The notes beneath the pieces were generated by a model, which saw nothing but the letters and a program-made list of their open reading frames with translations, had not been told where the DNA came from and searched no databases. Positions 36,860 through 45,588 of a DNA stretch of 64,000 bases are shown here, piece by piece. The stretch is from contig SNWL01000004.1 of the NCBI GenBank assembly GCA_004362315.1, positions 930,001-994,000 on the forward strand. Reading direction: 5' to 3'. A program made the position numbers and the translations under genes. The DNA is from Mycobacterium sp. BK086. Lineage in GTDB: Bacteria > Actinomycetota > Actinomycetes > Mycobacteriales > Mycobacteriaceae. Positions within the stretch are counted from its first letter, which is position 1. The number at the start of each line of letters is the position of its first letter.

Positions 36860-36881
36860 GTTGGTTCCAGGTCGGTTCCAG
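36860..36881. repeat. Tandem 11-bp direct repeat upstream of the LpqN-like gene
   Basis: GTTGGTTCCAG at 36860-36870 is followed immediately by GTCGGTTCCAG at 36871-36881 (10 of 11 identical), about 90 bp before the start of the exported antigen gene. The spacing equals one helical turn, as for response-regulator binding sites. No regulator can be assigned. Confidence 0.5.
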
Positions 36882-36969
36882 ACCTATCCGGGCGCCCGGG
36901 CCCGTGGATACAGTCGGCGCCTAACGAGGGGTCTCACCTGGCCCGACCGTGTGGAGAAGGACAGCTGCG

Positions 36970-37878
36970 ATGATGACGATTGCCCGTAACTGGCGGGTGC
37001 TAATTGGTGGTGTGGCCGCAGGTACGGCGGCCGTACTCGGGTTCACCGGCCTGACCGGCGCCAGTGCGTCCGCCGACCCGGTCGTTCCGCTGCCGCCGGC
37101 TCCCGTCACCGTCACCCAGACCGTCACCGTCGCTCCCGATGCCGCCGCGGCCAACGCCGTCCCGGCCGCCCAGCCCGCCTCCGCACCGGTCCCCGGCCAG
37201 GTTGCCGCCGTGCCGCAGGCCGCCACGCCCGCGCTCCCGGTCGCCGCCCCGGAGACCCTGGTCCCCGCCGCATCCGGCACGCTCGCCGACTACTTCAAGG
37301 ACAAGGGCGTGAAGATGGAGCCGCAGAAAGCGGCCGGCTTCACCGCGCTCAACCTCGTGCTGCCGATGCCGCGCGGCTGGAGCGTCGTCCCCGACCCGAA
37401 CGTCCCCGACGCCTTCACCGTGCTGGCCGACCGCCTCGGCGGTGACGGGCTGTACACCTCCAACGCCCAACTGAAGGTCTACAAACTGGTCGGCGAATTC
37501 GACCCGAAGGAAGCCATCACGCACGGCTACCTGGACAGCCAGGAGCTCTTCAACTGGCAGGCGACCGACGCCTCGATGGCCGACTTCGGCGGTTTCCCGT
37601 CCTCGATCATCGAAGGCACCTACCGCGAGAACGACATGACGCTGAACACCTCGCGCCGCCACGTCATCGTTCAGTCCGGACCCGACCGCTACTTGGTCTC
37701 GCTGTACGTGACCACCGCCGCCAACCAGGTGGTCGCCACCGCCGACGCGACCGATGCCATCGTCAACGGCTTCAAGGTGACGTCGCCGACCGCGCCGCCC
37801 GCGGCGCCACCGGCGCCCGCGCCCGCCGCGGTTCCCGCCGTCAGCCCGCTGGGCGTGGTGCCCGGTCAGCAGCGCTGA
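36970..37878 (+). CDS. mtc28: Secreted proline-rich LpqN/Mtc28-like antigen (Rv0040c homologue)
   Basis: A 302-residue exported protein. The signal peptide occupies ~1-35 (TM-like LIGGVAAGTAAVLGFTGLTG, cleavage near ASASA-DP). A Pro/Ala/Val-rich segment runs to ~105. The LpqN-type folded domain follows (~105-265, GTLADYFKDKGVKMEPQKA, LVLPMPRGWSVVPDPNVPDA), and a Pro/Ala tail closes it. The ATG at 36970 has GGAGAAGG upstream; an ATG directly after it is also possible. It corresponds to M. tuberculosis Mtc28 (28-kDa proline-rich antigen). Surface or periplasmic function is not defined. Confidence 0.85.
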   Translation: MMTIARNWRVLIGGVAAGTAAVLGFTGLTGASASADPVVPLPPAPVTVTQTVTVAPDAAAANAVPAAQPASAPVPGQVAAVPQAATPALPVAAPETLVPAASGTLADYFKDKGVKMEPQKAAGFTALNLVLPMPRGWSVVPDPNVPDAFTVLADRLGGDGLYTSNAQLKVYKLVGEFDPKEAITHGYLDSQELFNWQATDASMADFGGFPSSIIEGTYRENDMTLNTSRRHVIVQSGPDRYLVSLYVTTAANQVVATADATDAIVNGFKVTSPTAPPAAPPAPAPAAVPAVSPLGVVPGQQR

Positions 37879-37901
37879 ACCGGGGCTCGTATTGTGGCCC
37901 C

Positions 37902-38240
37902 ATGCTCGTCGTCGGCGTGGTGTGCCTCTGTATGGCCGTCCTGATCGGTGGCTCGGGTGTCTGGACGTTGACCCGGCCGCCCGCTGCTGACGTCACCGGA
38001 CAGGTACTTCGCGCGGTCGCGCCGACCCAACTCGCCGCGGCCGTGATGCTGGCCGCGGGTGGGTCGGCCGCCTTGGCGGCACCGCCGCAGACCGCACTGA
38101 CCGTGGTGATCGTCTGCGTGCTCGGCGCGGTGGGAACCGTCGCGGCCGGCTCCTGGCAGGGCGCTCGCTACGCCGCGCGCCGCGAAGCCGAAGCCAGCTG
38201 CGCGGGCAGCTGCGCCAGCTGCACGCTGTCCTGCAAGTAA
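37902..38240 (+). CDS. Small membrane protein with Cys-rich tail (Rv0039c-like)
   Basis: A 112-residue protein with three hydrophobic segments (VVGVVCLCMAVLIGGSGVW; LAAAVMLAAGGSAALAAP; ALTVVIVCVLGAVGTVAAG) and a cytosolic or exposed C-terminus ending CAGSCASCTLSCK, four Cys in twelve residues. The tail could bind a metal or form disulfides. The ATG at 37902 has TATTGT at 37890-37895, 6 nt upstream. It lies between the Mtc28-like and BASS-type genes; no function is known. Confidence 0.7.
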   Translation: MLVVGVVCLCMAVLIGGSGVWTLTRPPAADVTGQVLRAVAPTQLAAAVMLAAGGSAALAAPPQTALTVVIVCVLGAVGTVAAGSWQGARYAARREAEASCAGSCASCTLSCK

Positions 38241-38256
38241 GCCCCGCGACCACACG

Positions 38257-39243
38257 ATGAGGGCTTGGCTCTCACGGCTTCCGGTCGACACCTTCCTGCT
38301 GCTGCTCGTCGCCGTTGTCGCGCTGGCCACGGTGCTGCCCGCCCAAGGCGCGGCCTCCGGCGTTCTCTCGGTGGTCACCAAGATCGTCATCGCCCTGCTG
38401 TTTCTGCTGTACGGCACCCGGTTGTCGCCCCAAGAGGCGTGGCACGGCGTTCGGCAATGGAAACTGCACCTGCTGGTGCTGGCCACCACGTTCGTGGCGT
38501 TCCCACTGCTCGGGCTGGCCGCCCGTGCGCTCGTCCCGTCGATCCTGACCGAGGATCTCTACGCCGGGCTGCTGTTCCTGTGCCTGGTGCCATCGACCGT
38601 GCAGTCCTCGATCGCCTTCACCTCGATGGCGCGCGGGCACGTGTCGGCCGCGATCGTCAGCGCCTCGCTGTCGAATATCGTCGGCGTGCTGCTGACCCCG
38701 CTGCTCGTCCTGGTGCTCATGCCGATCGGCGGGGCGCCCCGCGTCGACGGGTCGGCGGTGCTCGACATCGTCCTGCAACTGTTGGTGCCCTTCGCCGTCG
38801 GGCAGCTGTTGCGACCGTGGCTGGCACCGGTGGTGACCCGGCACGCGGTGCTGACGAAAGTCGTCGACCGCGGGTCGGTGCTGCTGGTCGTCTATGCCGC
38901 GTTCTCCGAGGGGATGGCCGAGCACATCTGGAGCAGTGTGCGGCCGTGGCGGGTGGTGGCCGTCGCGCTGGTCAGCACCGCGCTGCTGGCGATCGTGCTG
39001 GCGCTGACCTGGATCACCGCGCGCGTCGCCCGGCTGGACCGCGGTGACGCGATCGTGCTGCTGTTCTGCGGGTCGAAGAAGAGCCTGGCGTCGGGGCTAC
39101 CGATGGCGCTGGTGCTGTTCCCGCCCGCCACCGTCGGCCTGATCATGTTGCCGCTGATGCTCTTTCATCAGATCCAGCTGTTCGTGTGCGCGGTGATCGC
39201 CAGCCGGCTGGGGCGCAGCGCGCCGCCGGTCAGTTCCGGCTGA
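38257..39243 (+). CDS. Bile acid:sodium symporter (BASS/SBF-like) family transporter
   Basis: A 328-residue protein with about ten TM helices from residue ~10 to ~315. Family motifs include IALLFLLYGTRLSPQEAWHG, LVPSTVQSSIAFTSMARGH and LLFCGSKKSLASGLPMALVLF, typical of the YfeH/SBF-like branch. It is probably a Na+-coupled organic anion carrier; the substrate is unknown. It starts 16 bp after the Cys-tail gene and overlaps the convergent YqgE gene by 14 bp. Confidence 0.85.
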   Translation: MRAWLSRLPVDTFLLLLVAVVALATVLPAQGAASGVLSVVTKIVIALLFLLYGTRLSPQEAWHGVRQWKLHLLVLATTFVAFPLLGLAARALVPSILTEDLYAGLLFLCLVPSTVQSSIAFTSMARGHVSAAIVSASLSNIVGVLLTPLLVLVLMPIGGAPRVDGSAVLDIVLQLLVPFAVGQLLRPWLAPVVTRHAVLTKVVDRGSVLLVVYAAFSEGMAEHIWSSVRPWRVVAVALVSTALLAIVLALTWITARVARLDRGDAIVLLFCGSKKSLASGLPMALVLFPPATVGLIMLPLMLFHQIQLFVCAVIASRLGRSAPPVSSG

Positions 39244-39835
39244 CGTCGATCGGATGCGTGGCGAGCAGAGACAGCGGCAGCGGCTGGCGACGTAACACCC
39301 GCGACCACAGGTCCACTCGCTGCTCAACCAGTACGTCAGAAGGTAACGCGGACAAGACGATCCAGTCGTCGCGCTCGATCTCGCCCTCCAGCTGGCCGAT
39401 GGTCCACCCCGAGTAACCGGCGAAGATCCGCACACCCTCGACGGCAGGGGCGATCAGATCGGGATCGGCGTCGAGGTCCACCATCACCATCCGGCCCGCG
39501 ACATGACGCAGGCCGGGCATGCCCTGGGGGTCGGTGCCGACCCGCAGCGTGCCCAGGCACAGCGCGGCATCGCGCTTGACCGGGCCGCCGATGAACATGG
39601 TCTTGGGCTTGGCCGCGAGCTTCGCCCACTGCGGCAACACGTTGTAGACGGCGGTTTCGCTGGGGCGGTTGAGCACGACACCCAGCGTGCCGCCGTCGTT
39701 GTGCTCGACGACGTAGATCACGCTGCGCCGAAACGTCGGCTCCAGCAGGTCGGTGTTGGCCAGCAGCAGCGTCCCCGGCCGCACCCGGTTCGCCGCGGGT
39801 GCGACGAAGTCTTCGGGGTCTTCCGGCTGCGCCAC
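39230..39835 (-). CDS. YqgE/AlgH family protein (Rv0038 homologue)
   Basis: A 201-residue UPF0301/YqgE protein. Motifs are RVRPGTLLLANTDLLEPTFR, RSVIYVVEHNDGGTLGVVLN, FIGGPVKRDAALCL and YSGWTIGQLEGEIERDDW. The family structure is known but the function is not. The GTG at 39835 is chosen by alignment to the conserved N-terminus (EDPEDFVAPAANRVR). It is divergent from the MFS gene and overlaps the BASS gene tail by 14 bp. Confidence 0.93.
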   Translation of the reverse strand: MAQPEDPEDFVAPAANRVRPGTLLLANTDLLEPTFRRSVIYVVEHNDGGTLGVVLNRPSETAVYNVLPQWAKLAAKPKTMFIGGPVKRDAALCLGTLRVGTDPQGMPGLRHVAGRMVMVDLDADPDLIAPAVEGVRIFAGYSGWTIGQLEGEIERDDWIVLSALPSDVLVEQRVDLWSRVLRRQPLPLSLLATHPIDVSRN

Positions 39836-39906
39836 CCAACCATCATGGCATCACGGAGGTATTGCTGCGGTAACGGGCGCGTGTGGATATTTGTACTGTT
39901 GGTCCG

Positions 39907-41190
39907 ATGGTCGACAGGCGCGCATCCGGTTCGCTATGGCGATCGGTGCGCAGCCTGCCCGAGTTCTGGCGGCTGCTGGAGCTGCGGACCGCCAGTCAGT
40001 TCGGTGACGGGCTGTTTCAGGCCGGCCTCGCCGGCGGGTTGTTGTTCAATCCGGAGCGGGCGGCGAGCCCGTGGGCCGTGGCCGCGTCGTTCGCTGTGCT
40101 GTTCCTGCCGTACTCACTCGTCGGCCCGTTCGCGGGCGCGCTGCTGGACCGCTGGGACCGCCGGGCGGTACTGGTCGCGGCCAACCTCGCGCGGCTGATG
40201 CTGGTGATCGGAGTCGCGGTGCTGCTCGCCGTCGGGGCGACCGACCTGACCGTGCTGTGCGGTGCGCTGATCGTCAACGGCTTCAGCCGGTTCGTCACCT
40301 CCGGGCTGTCGGCCGCACTGCCCCACGTGGTCCCACGGCACCAGGTCGTCACGATGAACTCGGTCGCCACCGCGACCGGGGCCACCGCCACCTTCCTCGG
40401 CGCGAACTTCATGCTGCTGCCCCGGTGGCTGTTCGGCTCCGGCGACACCGGCGCCGCCACGGTCATGCTGCTGGTGGCCGTGCCCGTCGCGATCTCATTC
40501 GTGCTGTCGTTGCGGTTTCCCCGCCACCAGTTGGGGCCCGACGACACCGCGCGCGCCGTCCACGGATCGGTGGTCTACGCGGTGGCCACCGGCTGGCTGT
40601 ACGGCGCTCGCACCGTCCTGACCACATCATCGGTCGCGGCGACGTTGTCGGGTCTGGCCAGCCACCGCATGGTGTTCGGGATCAACACGCTGTTGGTTCT
40701 GGTGATCGTGCGGCACAGCGGCACCCCGGCCGTCGGCAGCCTGGGCACCGCCGTCATCTTCGTCGCGGCCACCGGCTCCGGGGCCTTCCTGGCGAATATC
40801 TTCACTCCGATGTCGATCAAACGGTGGGGTCGCTACACGACCGCCAATGGCGCACTGGTCTTCGCCGCGATCATCCAATTGGCAGGCGCCACACTGCAGT
40901 TGGTGGTGATGATCGTGTGCGGTTTCTTGCTGGGGCTGGCCGGCCAGATGGTCAAGCTCTGCGCCGACGTCGCCATGCAGATCGACGTCGACGACGCCCT
41001 GCGCGGGCATGTCTTCGCCGTCCAGGATTCGGTGTTCTGGGTGTCGTTCATCGTGGCGACCATGCTCGCGGCCGAAGTGATTCCCGCCGATGGCCGTTCA
41101 CCCGGGCTGGCGCTGGCCGGCTCGGCGATCTATCTGGTCGGGCTGGCCGTACACGCGATTGTCGGACGGCGGCGGCAACTCGGGCTCTAG
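39907..41190 (+). CDS. Major facilitator superfamily transporter (Rv0037c homologue)
   Basis: A 427-residue transporter with about twelve TM helices. The loop between TM2 and TM3 carries [14 protein letters not shown], the MFS motif-A equivalent. The short N-terminal amphipathic stretch [21 protein letters not shown] is typical of MFS_3 drug/permease types. No substrate can be assigned. The ATG at 39907 has TACTGT at 39894-39899, 7 nt upstream: leaderless. The stop codon is part of the -10-like hexamer of the next gene. Confidence 0.88.
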   Translation: MVDRRASGSLWRSVRSLPEFWRLLELRTASQFGDGLFQAGLAGGLLFNPERAASPWAVAASFAVLFLPYSLVGPFAGALLDRWDRRAVLVAANLARLMLVIGVAVLLAVGATDLTVLCGALIVNGFSRFVTSGLSAALPHVVPRHQVVTMNSVATATGATATFLGANFMLLPRWLFGSGDTGAATVMLLVAVPVAISFVLSLRFPRHQLGPDDTARAVHGSVVYAVATGWLYGARTVLTTSSVAATLSGLASHRMVFGINTLLVLVIVRHSGTPAVGSLGTAVIFVAATGSGAFLANIFTPMSIKRWGRYTTANGALVFAAIIQLAGATLQLVVMIVCGFLLGLAGQMVKLCADVAMQIDVDDALRGHVFAVQDSVFWVSFIVATMLAAEVIPADGRSPGLALAGSAIYLVGLAVHAIVGRRRQLGL

Positions 41191-41199
41191 GTTGAGACC

Positions 41200-41973
41200 A
41201 TGGCTGCCGCAGACCCGATCGTCGACGACCTGCGCGACGAAAGCGATGCCCTCGACAACTTGGTCGCACCGCTGGACCCCACGGGCTGGGCCCAGCTCAC
41301 CCCGGCGCCCGGCTGGACCATCGCCCACCAGATCGCCCATCTGATGTGGACGGACCGGGCCTCGCTGATATCGATCACCGACGAGCCCGCATTCGGTGAG
41401 GTGCTCACCGCGGCGGCGGCCGATCCGCTGGGCTTCGTCGACAAGGCTGCCGACGAGTTAGCGCTCACCCCGCCCGACCAGCTGCTGGCGCAGTGGCGCG
41501 AGACCCGGACGCAGCTGCACACCGCGCTTCGGGCAGTGGCCGAAGGCCGCAAGCTGGTCTGGTTCGGGCCGCCGATGAGTGCGGCGTCCATGGCCACCGC
41601 GCGCTTGATGGAGACCTGGGCGCACGGCCTCGATGTGGCCGACGCCCTCGGTGCGCCGGTGGTGCCGTCGGCACGGCTGAAGTCGATCGCCCACCTCGGT
41701 GTGCGCACCCGCGACTTCGCGTTCACCGTGCACGAGCTGACCCCGCCCGCCGAGCCGTTCCACGTCGACCTCGCCGCCCCCGACGGCAGCCATTGGACGT
41801 GGGGTCCGCAAGACGCCGGCCAGCGGGTCACCGGTTCCGCGCTCGACTTCTGCTTCCTGGTCACCCAGCGCCGACCCCTTGCTGAACTCGACGTTGTCGG
41901 CGAAGGCGCTGACGCCACGAAGTGGCTGGAAATCGCCCAGGCTTTCGCCGGGCCACCGGGTAGGGGCAGATAA
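41200..41973 (+). CDS. TIGR03084-family DinB/MDMPI-like metal-binding protein (Rv0036c homologue)
   Basis: A 257-residue protein. The N-terminal ~150 residues form a DinB/MDMPI four-helix bundle with His ligands in [13 protein letters not shown] and [14 protein letters not shown]. The C-terminal alpha/beta domain ([20 protein letters not shown]) fits TIGR03084. Members of this fold use mycothiol, as in maleylpyruvate isomerase; a mycothiol-dependent role is an inference. The ATG at 41200 has TAGGTT at 41188-41193, 6 nt upstream, and that hexamer overlaps the stop of the MFS gene. Confidence 0.85.
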   Translation: MAAADPIVDDLRDESDALDNLVAPLDPTGWAQLTPAPGWTIAHQIAHLMWTDRASLISITDEPAFGEVLTAAAADPLGFVDKAADELALTPPDQLLAQWRETRTQLHTALRAVAEGRKLVWFGPPMSAASMATARLMETWAHGLDVADALGAPVVPSARLKSIAHLGVRTRDFAFTVHELTPPAEPFHVDLAAPDGSHWTWGPQDAGQRVTGSALDFCFLVTQRRPLAELDVVGEGADATKWLEIAQAFAGPPGRGR

Positions 41974-42103
41974 CGCACCACAGGCTGAACGCCTAGATTT
42001 ACTTATCGATTTGCTCTCTGTTTGTTTTCTGCGTCGTTGCGCATGCCCAGCGCATTTTGACGAAGACGGAAAAAGGTTGCCCGGGGCAGTATCATCGCCG
42101 TTC

Positions 42104-42691
42104 ATGCGTATCCGCCTCCCTGCCGCCGTCGCGGCGGGGGTGGTCAGCATCATGGGAGCGGCCGCCTGCGCGACCACCACCCCCACTCCCCAACACACCG
42201 CCGCGGCCTCCCCCACTCCGGCAGCAGCGCCGACGACCAACCCCTACGGCGGCGGCACGATCGACGCGCCCGCCGCGACCGAGCCCGTACTGACCGTCAA
42301 GGGCGGTAGCGCGCCGCTGTCGCTGACCCTGGACAAGCTCAACGCCCTGGGCAACACGACGGTCACCCTCGATGAACCCTTCGTCAAACGGCGGGAAACC
42401 TACAGCGGCGTTCCGCTGGCCGCGGTCCTCGGCAAGGCCGGCATCCCCGACTCGGCCACGATCGACACGATCGGGCTCGACGACTACCACTACATCAGCG
42501 CCGCCAAACCCATGATCGAGTCGGACGCGCTGATCGCGACCGATCGCGACGGCACGCCCATCCCGTATGACCAGGGCGGGCCGATCCGAATCGTCTTCCC
42601 GGACGGAACCCCGTTGTCGTCGGTGCTCGACGCCTGGAATTGGAGCCTGGCCGCGATCATCGTCAAGACGCCGAGCGGGCCCGGCTCATGA
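42104..42691 (+). CDS. Lipoprotein with oxidoreductase molybdopterin-binding (SUOX-like) fold
   Basis: A 195-residue probable lipoprotein. The lipobox is MGAAAC (Cys22), then a Thr/Pro/Ala linker to ~55. The folded domain (~60-195) resembles the small molybdopterin-binding oxidoreductase fold: LTLDKLNALGNTTVTL, YSGVPLAAVLGKAG, DDYHYISAAKPMIESDALIA and PIRIVFPD. The Cys that coordinates Mo in sulfite oxidases is not evident, so it may bind ligand without catalysis. The ATG at 42104 has TATCAT at 42090-42095, 8 nt upstream. Its stop overlaps the start of the GGDEF-EAL gene (ATGA), pointing to a functional pair, perhaps a periplasmic sensor input. Confidence 0.65.
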   Translation: MRIRLPAAVAAGVVSIMGAAACATTTPTPQHTAAASPTPAAAPTTNPYGGGTIDAPAATEPVLTVKGGSAPLSLTLDKLNALGNTTVTLDEPFVKRRETYSGVPLAAVLGKAGIPDSATIDTIGLDDYHYISAAKPMIESDALIATDRDGTPIPYDQGGPIRIVFPDGTPLSSVLDAWNWSLAAIIVKTPSGPGS

Positions 42692-45075
42692 TCAGCGATC
42701 ACTGGCTCACCCCACCGGGCCCACGACTCACGCTCAACCGCGGCCAGCAGGTGGTGGCGGGCGTGCTGGTGCTACTGCTCATCGCGCTGGTCGTGGTCGG
42801 CGTCCAATCCTCGGCTCAGCAGCGCGCTTTCACCAACCACAACGCCCGCAGCGAAGCCGTCAGCACCAACACCTTCTTCACCGTGCGCGACTCACTCACC
42901 TACATCGAGCAAGCGCAGCAATACCTGCTCGGCGTCGTGCCACGGCGTGAGGTTCAGATCTCGCGGGCGCTCCTCGCCCAGCGGCTCGGCGTGATCGCCG
43001 CCAACGGGGTGAGCGCTGCCGAGTCGACCACGCCCGAATACCGTTGGGCCTTAACCTCATTGGACAGTGTGATCGCCGAGGCGCCGCCCGGGGTGCTGCC
43101 GCCCGACGAGCGTGCCGAGTGGGCCGACACCATCCTGCCCCGCGCCGAGGTGCTCTCCGAGGCGACCCATGCGCTGGCTGCCGGCAGCCCGTCCGGCCTG
43201 CACCGCGTCGATCGGCTCGCCGAACAGGGCCTGCTGCGCGGCGGGGTGATCCAGCTGACCATGCTGATCGCCGCTCTGGTGCTCGCCGCGGCGCTGCTGT
43301 GGTGGGTCGCCGCCAACGTGGTGCGCCAGTACCGCTCGGCCCGAAGGGCTTTCGACGACGAGCGGGAGGCGTTGCGCAAAACCGAGGACCGCCTCGACCG
43401 GGTCTCCGCACTCGAACGCGGACAGGCGCGCATTCTCGAACGGATCGCCACCGCGGACCCGGTGCCGTCGGTGCTGCGCCAGATCGTGCAGTTGGCCGCC
43501 GAAGTGTCGGGGGCTCCGGCGGTCCGCATCGCGATGGGTCCGCGCTCGGTGGTCTACCCGATCGGCGCGGACGTGTCGGCGACGCCGGCGTGGACCGGCG
43601 CGGTCAACGACACCGCCGACGCCGCCGGGATGCTCGAGGTGTTCGGCGACCCGCAAGCTCTGGACGACCTGGCCCACACCGCGTTGGTGCGCTGCCGCGA
43701 CCTCATCACCCTGGCGCTCGAGCGCGACGCGTCGGCGCGGCGGCTGTCCTACCAGGCCAGCCACGACGCTCTGACCGGGCTGGCCAACCGCAGCCTGCTG
43801 TTGGCCCGGCTGTCGCAGAGTCTGCTGTTGGCCCGCCGCCGCGGAACCCCACTGGCACTGCTGTTCTGCGACCTGGACCGCTTCAAGATGGTCAACGACT
43901 CCATCGGCCACGCCGGCGGTGACGAGCTGCTGATCGAGGCCGCGCGACGGCTGTCCGGAACGATCCGCGACACCGACACGGTGGCTCGCCTCGGCGGCGA
44001 CGAATTCGTCGTGCTGTGCCCGGAACTGCCCGACCGGGCCCAGGCCATCGCGCTGGCCGAGCGGATCCGCGCCACGCTGAGCGCGCCGTACACGATCGAC
44101 GGCAAGGAGGCGTTCGTCGACGCCAGCATCGGGATCACCTTCGCCGACGAATCCACGGTGTCGGGGGCCGAACTGATGCGCGAAGCCGACGTCGCCATGT
44201 ACCGGGCCAAGCTCACCGACGGCAGCCACATCAACGTCTTCGATTCCCTTCTCGAAGCCGAAGTCGCCCAACGCCTCGACCTCGACTCCGCGCTGCGGCA
44301 CGCGGTGGAACGCGACCAACTGCGGTTGCGCGCCCAGCCGATCGTCATGCTCGACAGCGGTGTCGTGATCGGCTTCGAGATGCTGTTGCAGTGGCACCGG
44401 CCCGGGCTGCCGCTGCTGACCCCCGGTGCGTTCATTCCGCTGGCCGAGGACAACGGCATGATCGTCGAGATCGGCCGCTGGGTGCTACGCGAGACGATCC
44501 GCACCCTGGCCCAGTGGCGGGCCGACGGACTGGCGCTCGATCTGACGATGGCCGTCAACGTGTCGCCCCGCCAGGTCCGGGAGCCCGGCTTCGCCGAGGA
44601 GGTCCTGCACCTGCTCGAAACCGCCGGGCTGCCACCGGAATCGCTGATCATCGAGCTCACCGAACACGCCCTGGTCGACCTGCGGGTCGCTCACCCCACC
44701 CTTGCCCGGTTACGCGATGCCGGGGTGAGCGTCTCCCTCGACGACTTCGGCACCGGCTATTCGTCGTTGACCCAGCTGCGCACGCTACCGGTGGATCAGA
44801 TCAAGCTCGACCGGTCATTCGCGGCCGCCCTCGACGAGGGTGACGCCAAGCAGCGGGCCGTGGTGCAGTCGGTGGTGTCATTGGCCAGCGCGCTGACCCT
44901 CGACCTCGTGGTGGAGGGAATCGAGACGATCGCCGAGCGCGACACCCTGCTGGATCTGGGGGCGCGAACGGGCCAGGGCTTCCTCTATCACCAACCGCTG
45001 CAATGGGATGCCGCGCGTGAGCTCCTGGAGTCGGGTGGGATCTGCACGGTGCCCGCGGAGAGCGCCTACAGCTGA
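42688..45075 (+). CDS. Membrane GGDEF-EAL cyclic-di-GMP protein
   Basis: A 795-residue protein. TM1 lies at ~22-39, followed by a ~145-residue extracytoplasmic helical sensor and TM2 at ~186-209. A coiled-coil and GAF-like region (~215-350) follows. The GGDEF domain has RLGGDEF (GGDEF 436-440) with DLDRFKMVNDSIGH. The EAL domain reads EML at 564-566 but keeps NVSPRQV, DDFGTGYSSL (685-694), K706 and EGIET, so both cyclase and phosphodiesterase activity are possible. It is coupled by ATGA to the upstream lipoprotein. The 3' end overlaps the convergent calcium-repeat gene by 10 bp. The signal sensed is unknown. Confidence 0.92.
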   Translation: MISDHWLTPPGPRLTLNRGQQVVAGVLVLLLIALVVVGVQSSAQQRAFTNHNARSEAVSTNTFFTVRDSLTYIEQAQQYLLGVVPRREVQISRALLAQRLGVIAANGVSAAESTTPEYRWALTSLDSVIAEAPPGVLPPDERAEWADTILPRAEVLSEATHALAAGSPSGLHRVDRLAEQGLLRGGVIQLTMLIAALVLAAALLWWVAANVVRQYRSARRAFDDEREALRKTEDRLDRVSALERGQARILERIATADPVPSVLRQIVQLAAEVSGAPAVRIAMGPRSVVYPIGADVSATPAWTGAVNDTADAAGMLEVFGDPQALDDLAHTALVRCRDLITLALERDASARRLSYQASHDALTGLANRSLLLARLSQSLLLARRRGTPLALLFCDLDRFKMVNDSIGHAGGDELLIEAARRLSGTIRDTDTVARLGGDEFVVLCPELPDRAQAIALAERIRATLSAPYTIDGKEAFVDASIGITFADESTVSGAELMREADVAMYRAKLTDGSHINVFDSLLEAEVAQRLDLDSALRHAVERDQLRLRAQPIVMLDSGVVIGFEMLLQWHRPGLPLLTPGAFIPLAEDNGMIVEIGRWVLRETIRTLAQWRADGLALDLTMAVNVSPRQVREPGFAEEVLHLLETAGLPPESLIIELTEHALVDLRVAHPTLARLRDAGVSVSLDDFGTGYSSLTQLRTLPVDQIKLDRSFAAALDEGDAKQRAVVQSVVSLASALTLDLVVEGIETIAERDTLLDLGARTGQGFLYHQPLQWDAARELLESGGICTVPAESAYS

Positions 45076-45581
45076 CTGGCGTCGTCGGACGCACCGTCAC
45101 CGTCGGTGTCGACCAACGTGAGATCCCAGCGGCCATCGCCGTCGGTGTCGACGTAACCGGTATCGAAACCGCCGTCGGAGCCGGCCCTCAGCACCCGATC
45201 GGCCAACCCGTCCCGATCGACGTCCAGTAGCCGATCAGGCCGGCCATCACCGTCGAAATCGACTGTGCCACTTGCGGTGTGCTCGACACCGTCGAGGCCG
45301 AACCAGCGCAGCGGACCACCCGGGCCCGCCGGAGTCAGTGCCCAGGTGCCGGATCCGTCGTCGGTGTACAGGGTTTGGCTGCTGCCGTCGTCGTCGAGGT
45401 CGAACGCGGCGTGGTCGGCCAGGCCGTCATCGTCCAAATCGGCGAGTGCGTCGTCGTAGAGCCCATCACCGTCGATATCGAGGCGCACCCCGTCGAGCTC
45501 ACCGTCGCCGTCGATATCCACCGCGGGCTGTCCGCTGAACATCGTCGCCGATCCGTCGCCAGATCCCAGGCAGTAATCCAT
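45066..45581 (-). CDS. DxDxDG calcium-repeat protein (Rv3906c-like)
   Basis: A 171-residue acidic protein made largely of DxDxDG-type loops: DIDGDGELDG, DIDGDGLYDDALADLDDDG, DLDDDGSSQT, DFDGDGRPDRLLDVDRDG, DTDGDGRWDLTLVDTDGDG. These resemble EF-hand/thrombospondin-3 calcium loops. The N-terminus, MDYCLGSGDGSATMF, shows no Sec or Tat signal, so its location is unclear. It begins 7 bp after pcnA on the same strand and is probably co-transcribed. Calcium binding is inferred. The position corresponds to M. tuberculosis Rv3906c, which has no established function. Confidence 0.75.
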   Translation of the reverse strand: MDYCLGSGDGSATMFSGQPAVDIDGDGELDGVRLDIDGDGLYDDALADLDDDGLADHAAFDLDDDGSSQTLYTDDGSGTWALTPAGPGGPLRWFGLDGVEHTASGTVDFDGDGRPDRLLDVDRDGLADRVLRAGSDGGFDTGYVDTDGDGRWDLTLVDTDGDGASDDASQL

Positions 45582-45588
45582 ACCCGGC

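Noticed and set aside
36747-36969. T-box or other riboswitch upstream of leuS or the Mtc28-like gene
   Set aside because: No T-box sequence or specifier-loop pattern is visible; only a short direct repeat was found.
43057-44397. 446-codon open frame antisense to the GGDEF-EAL gene
   Set aside because: No motifs, no ribosome binding site, biased composition from GC-rich wobble positions.
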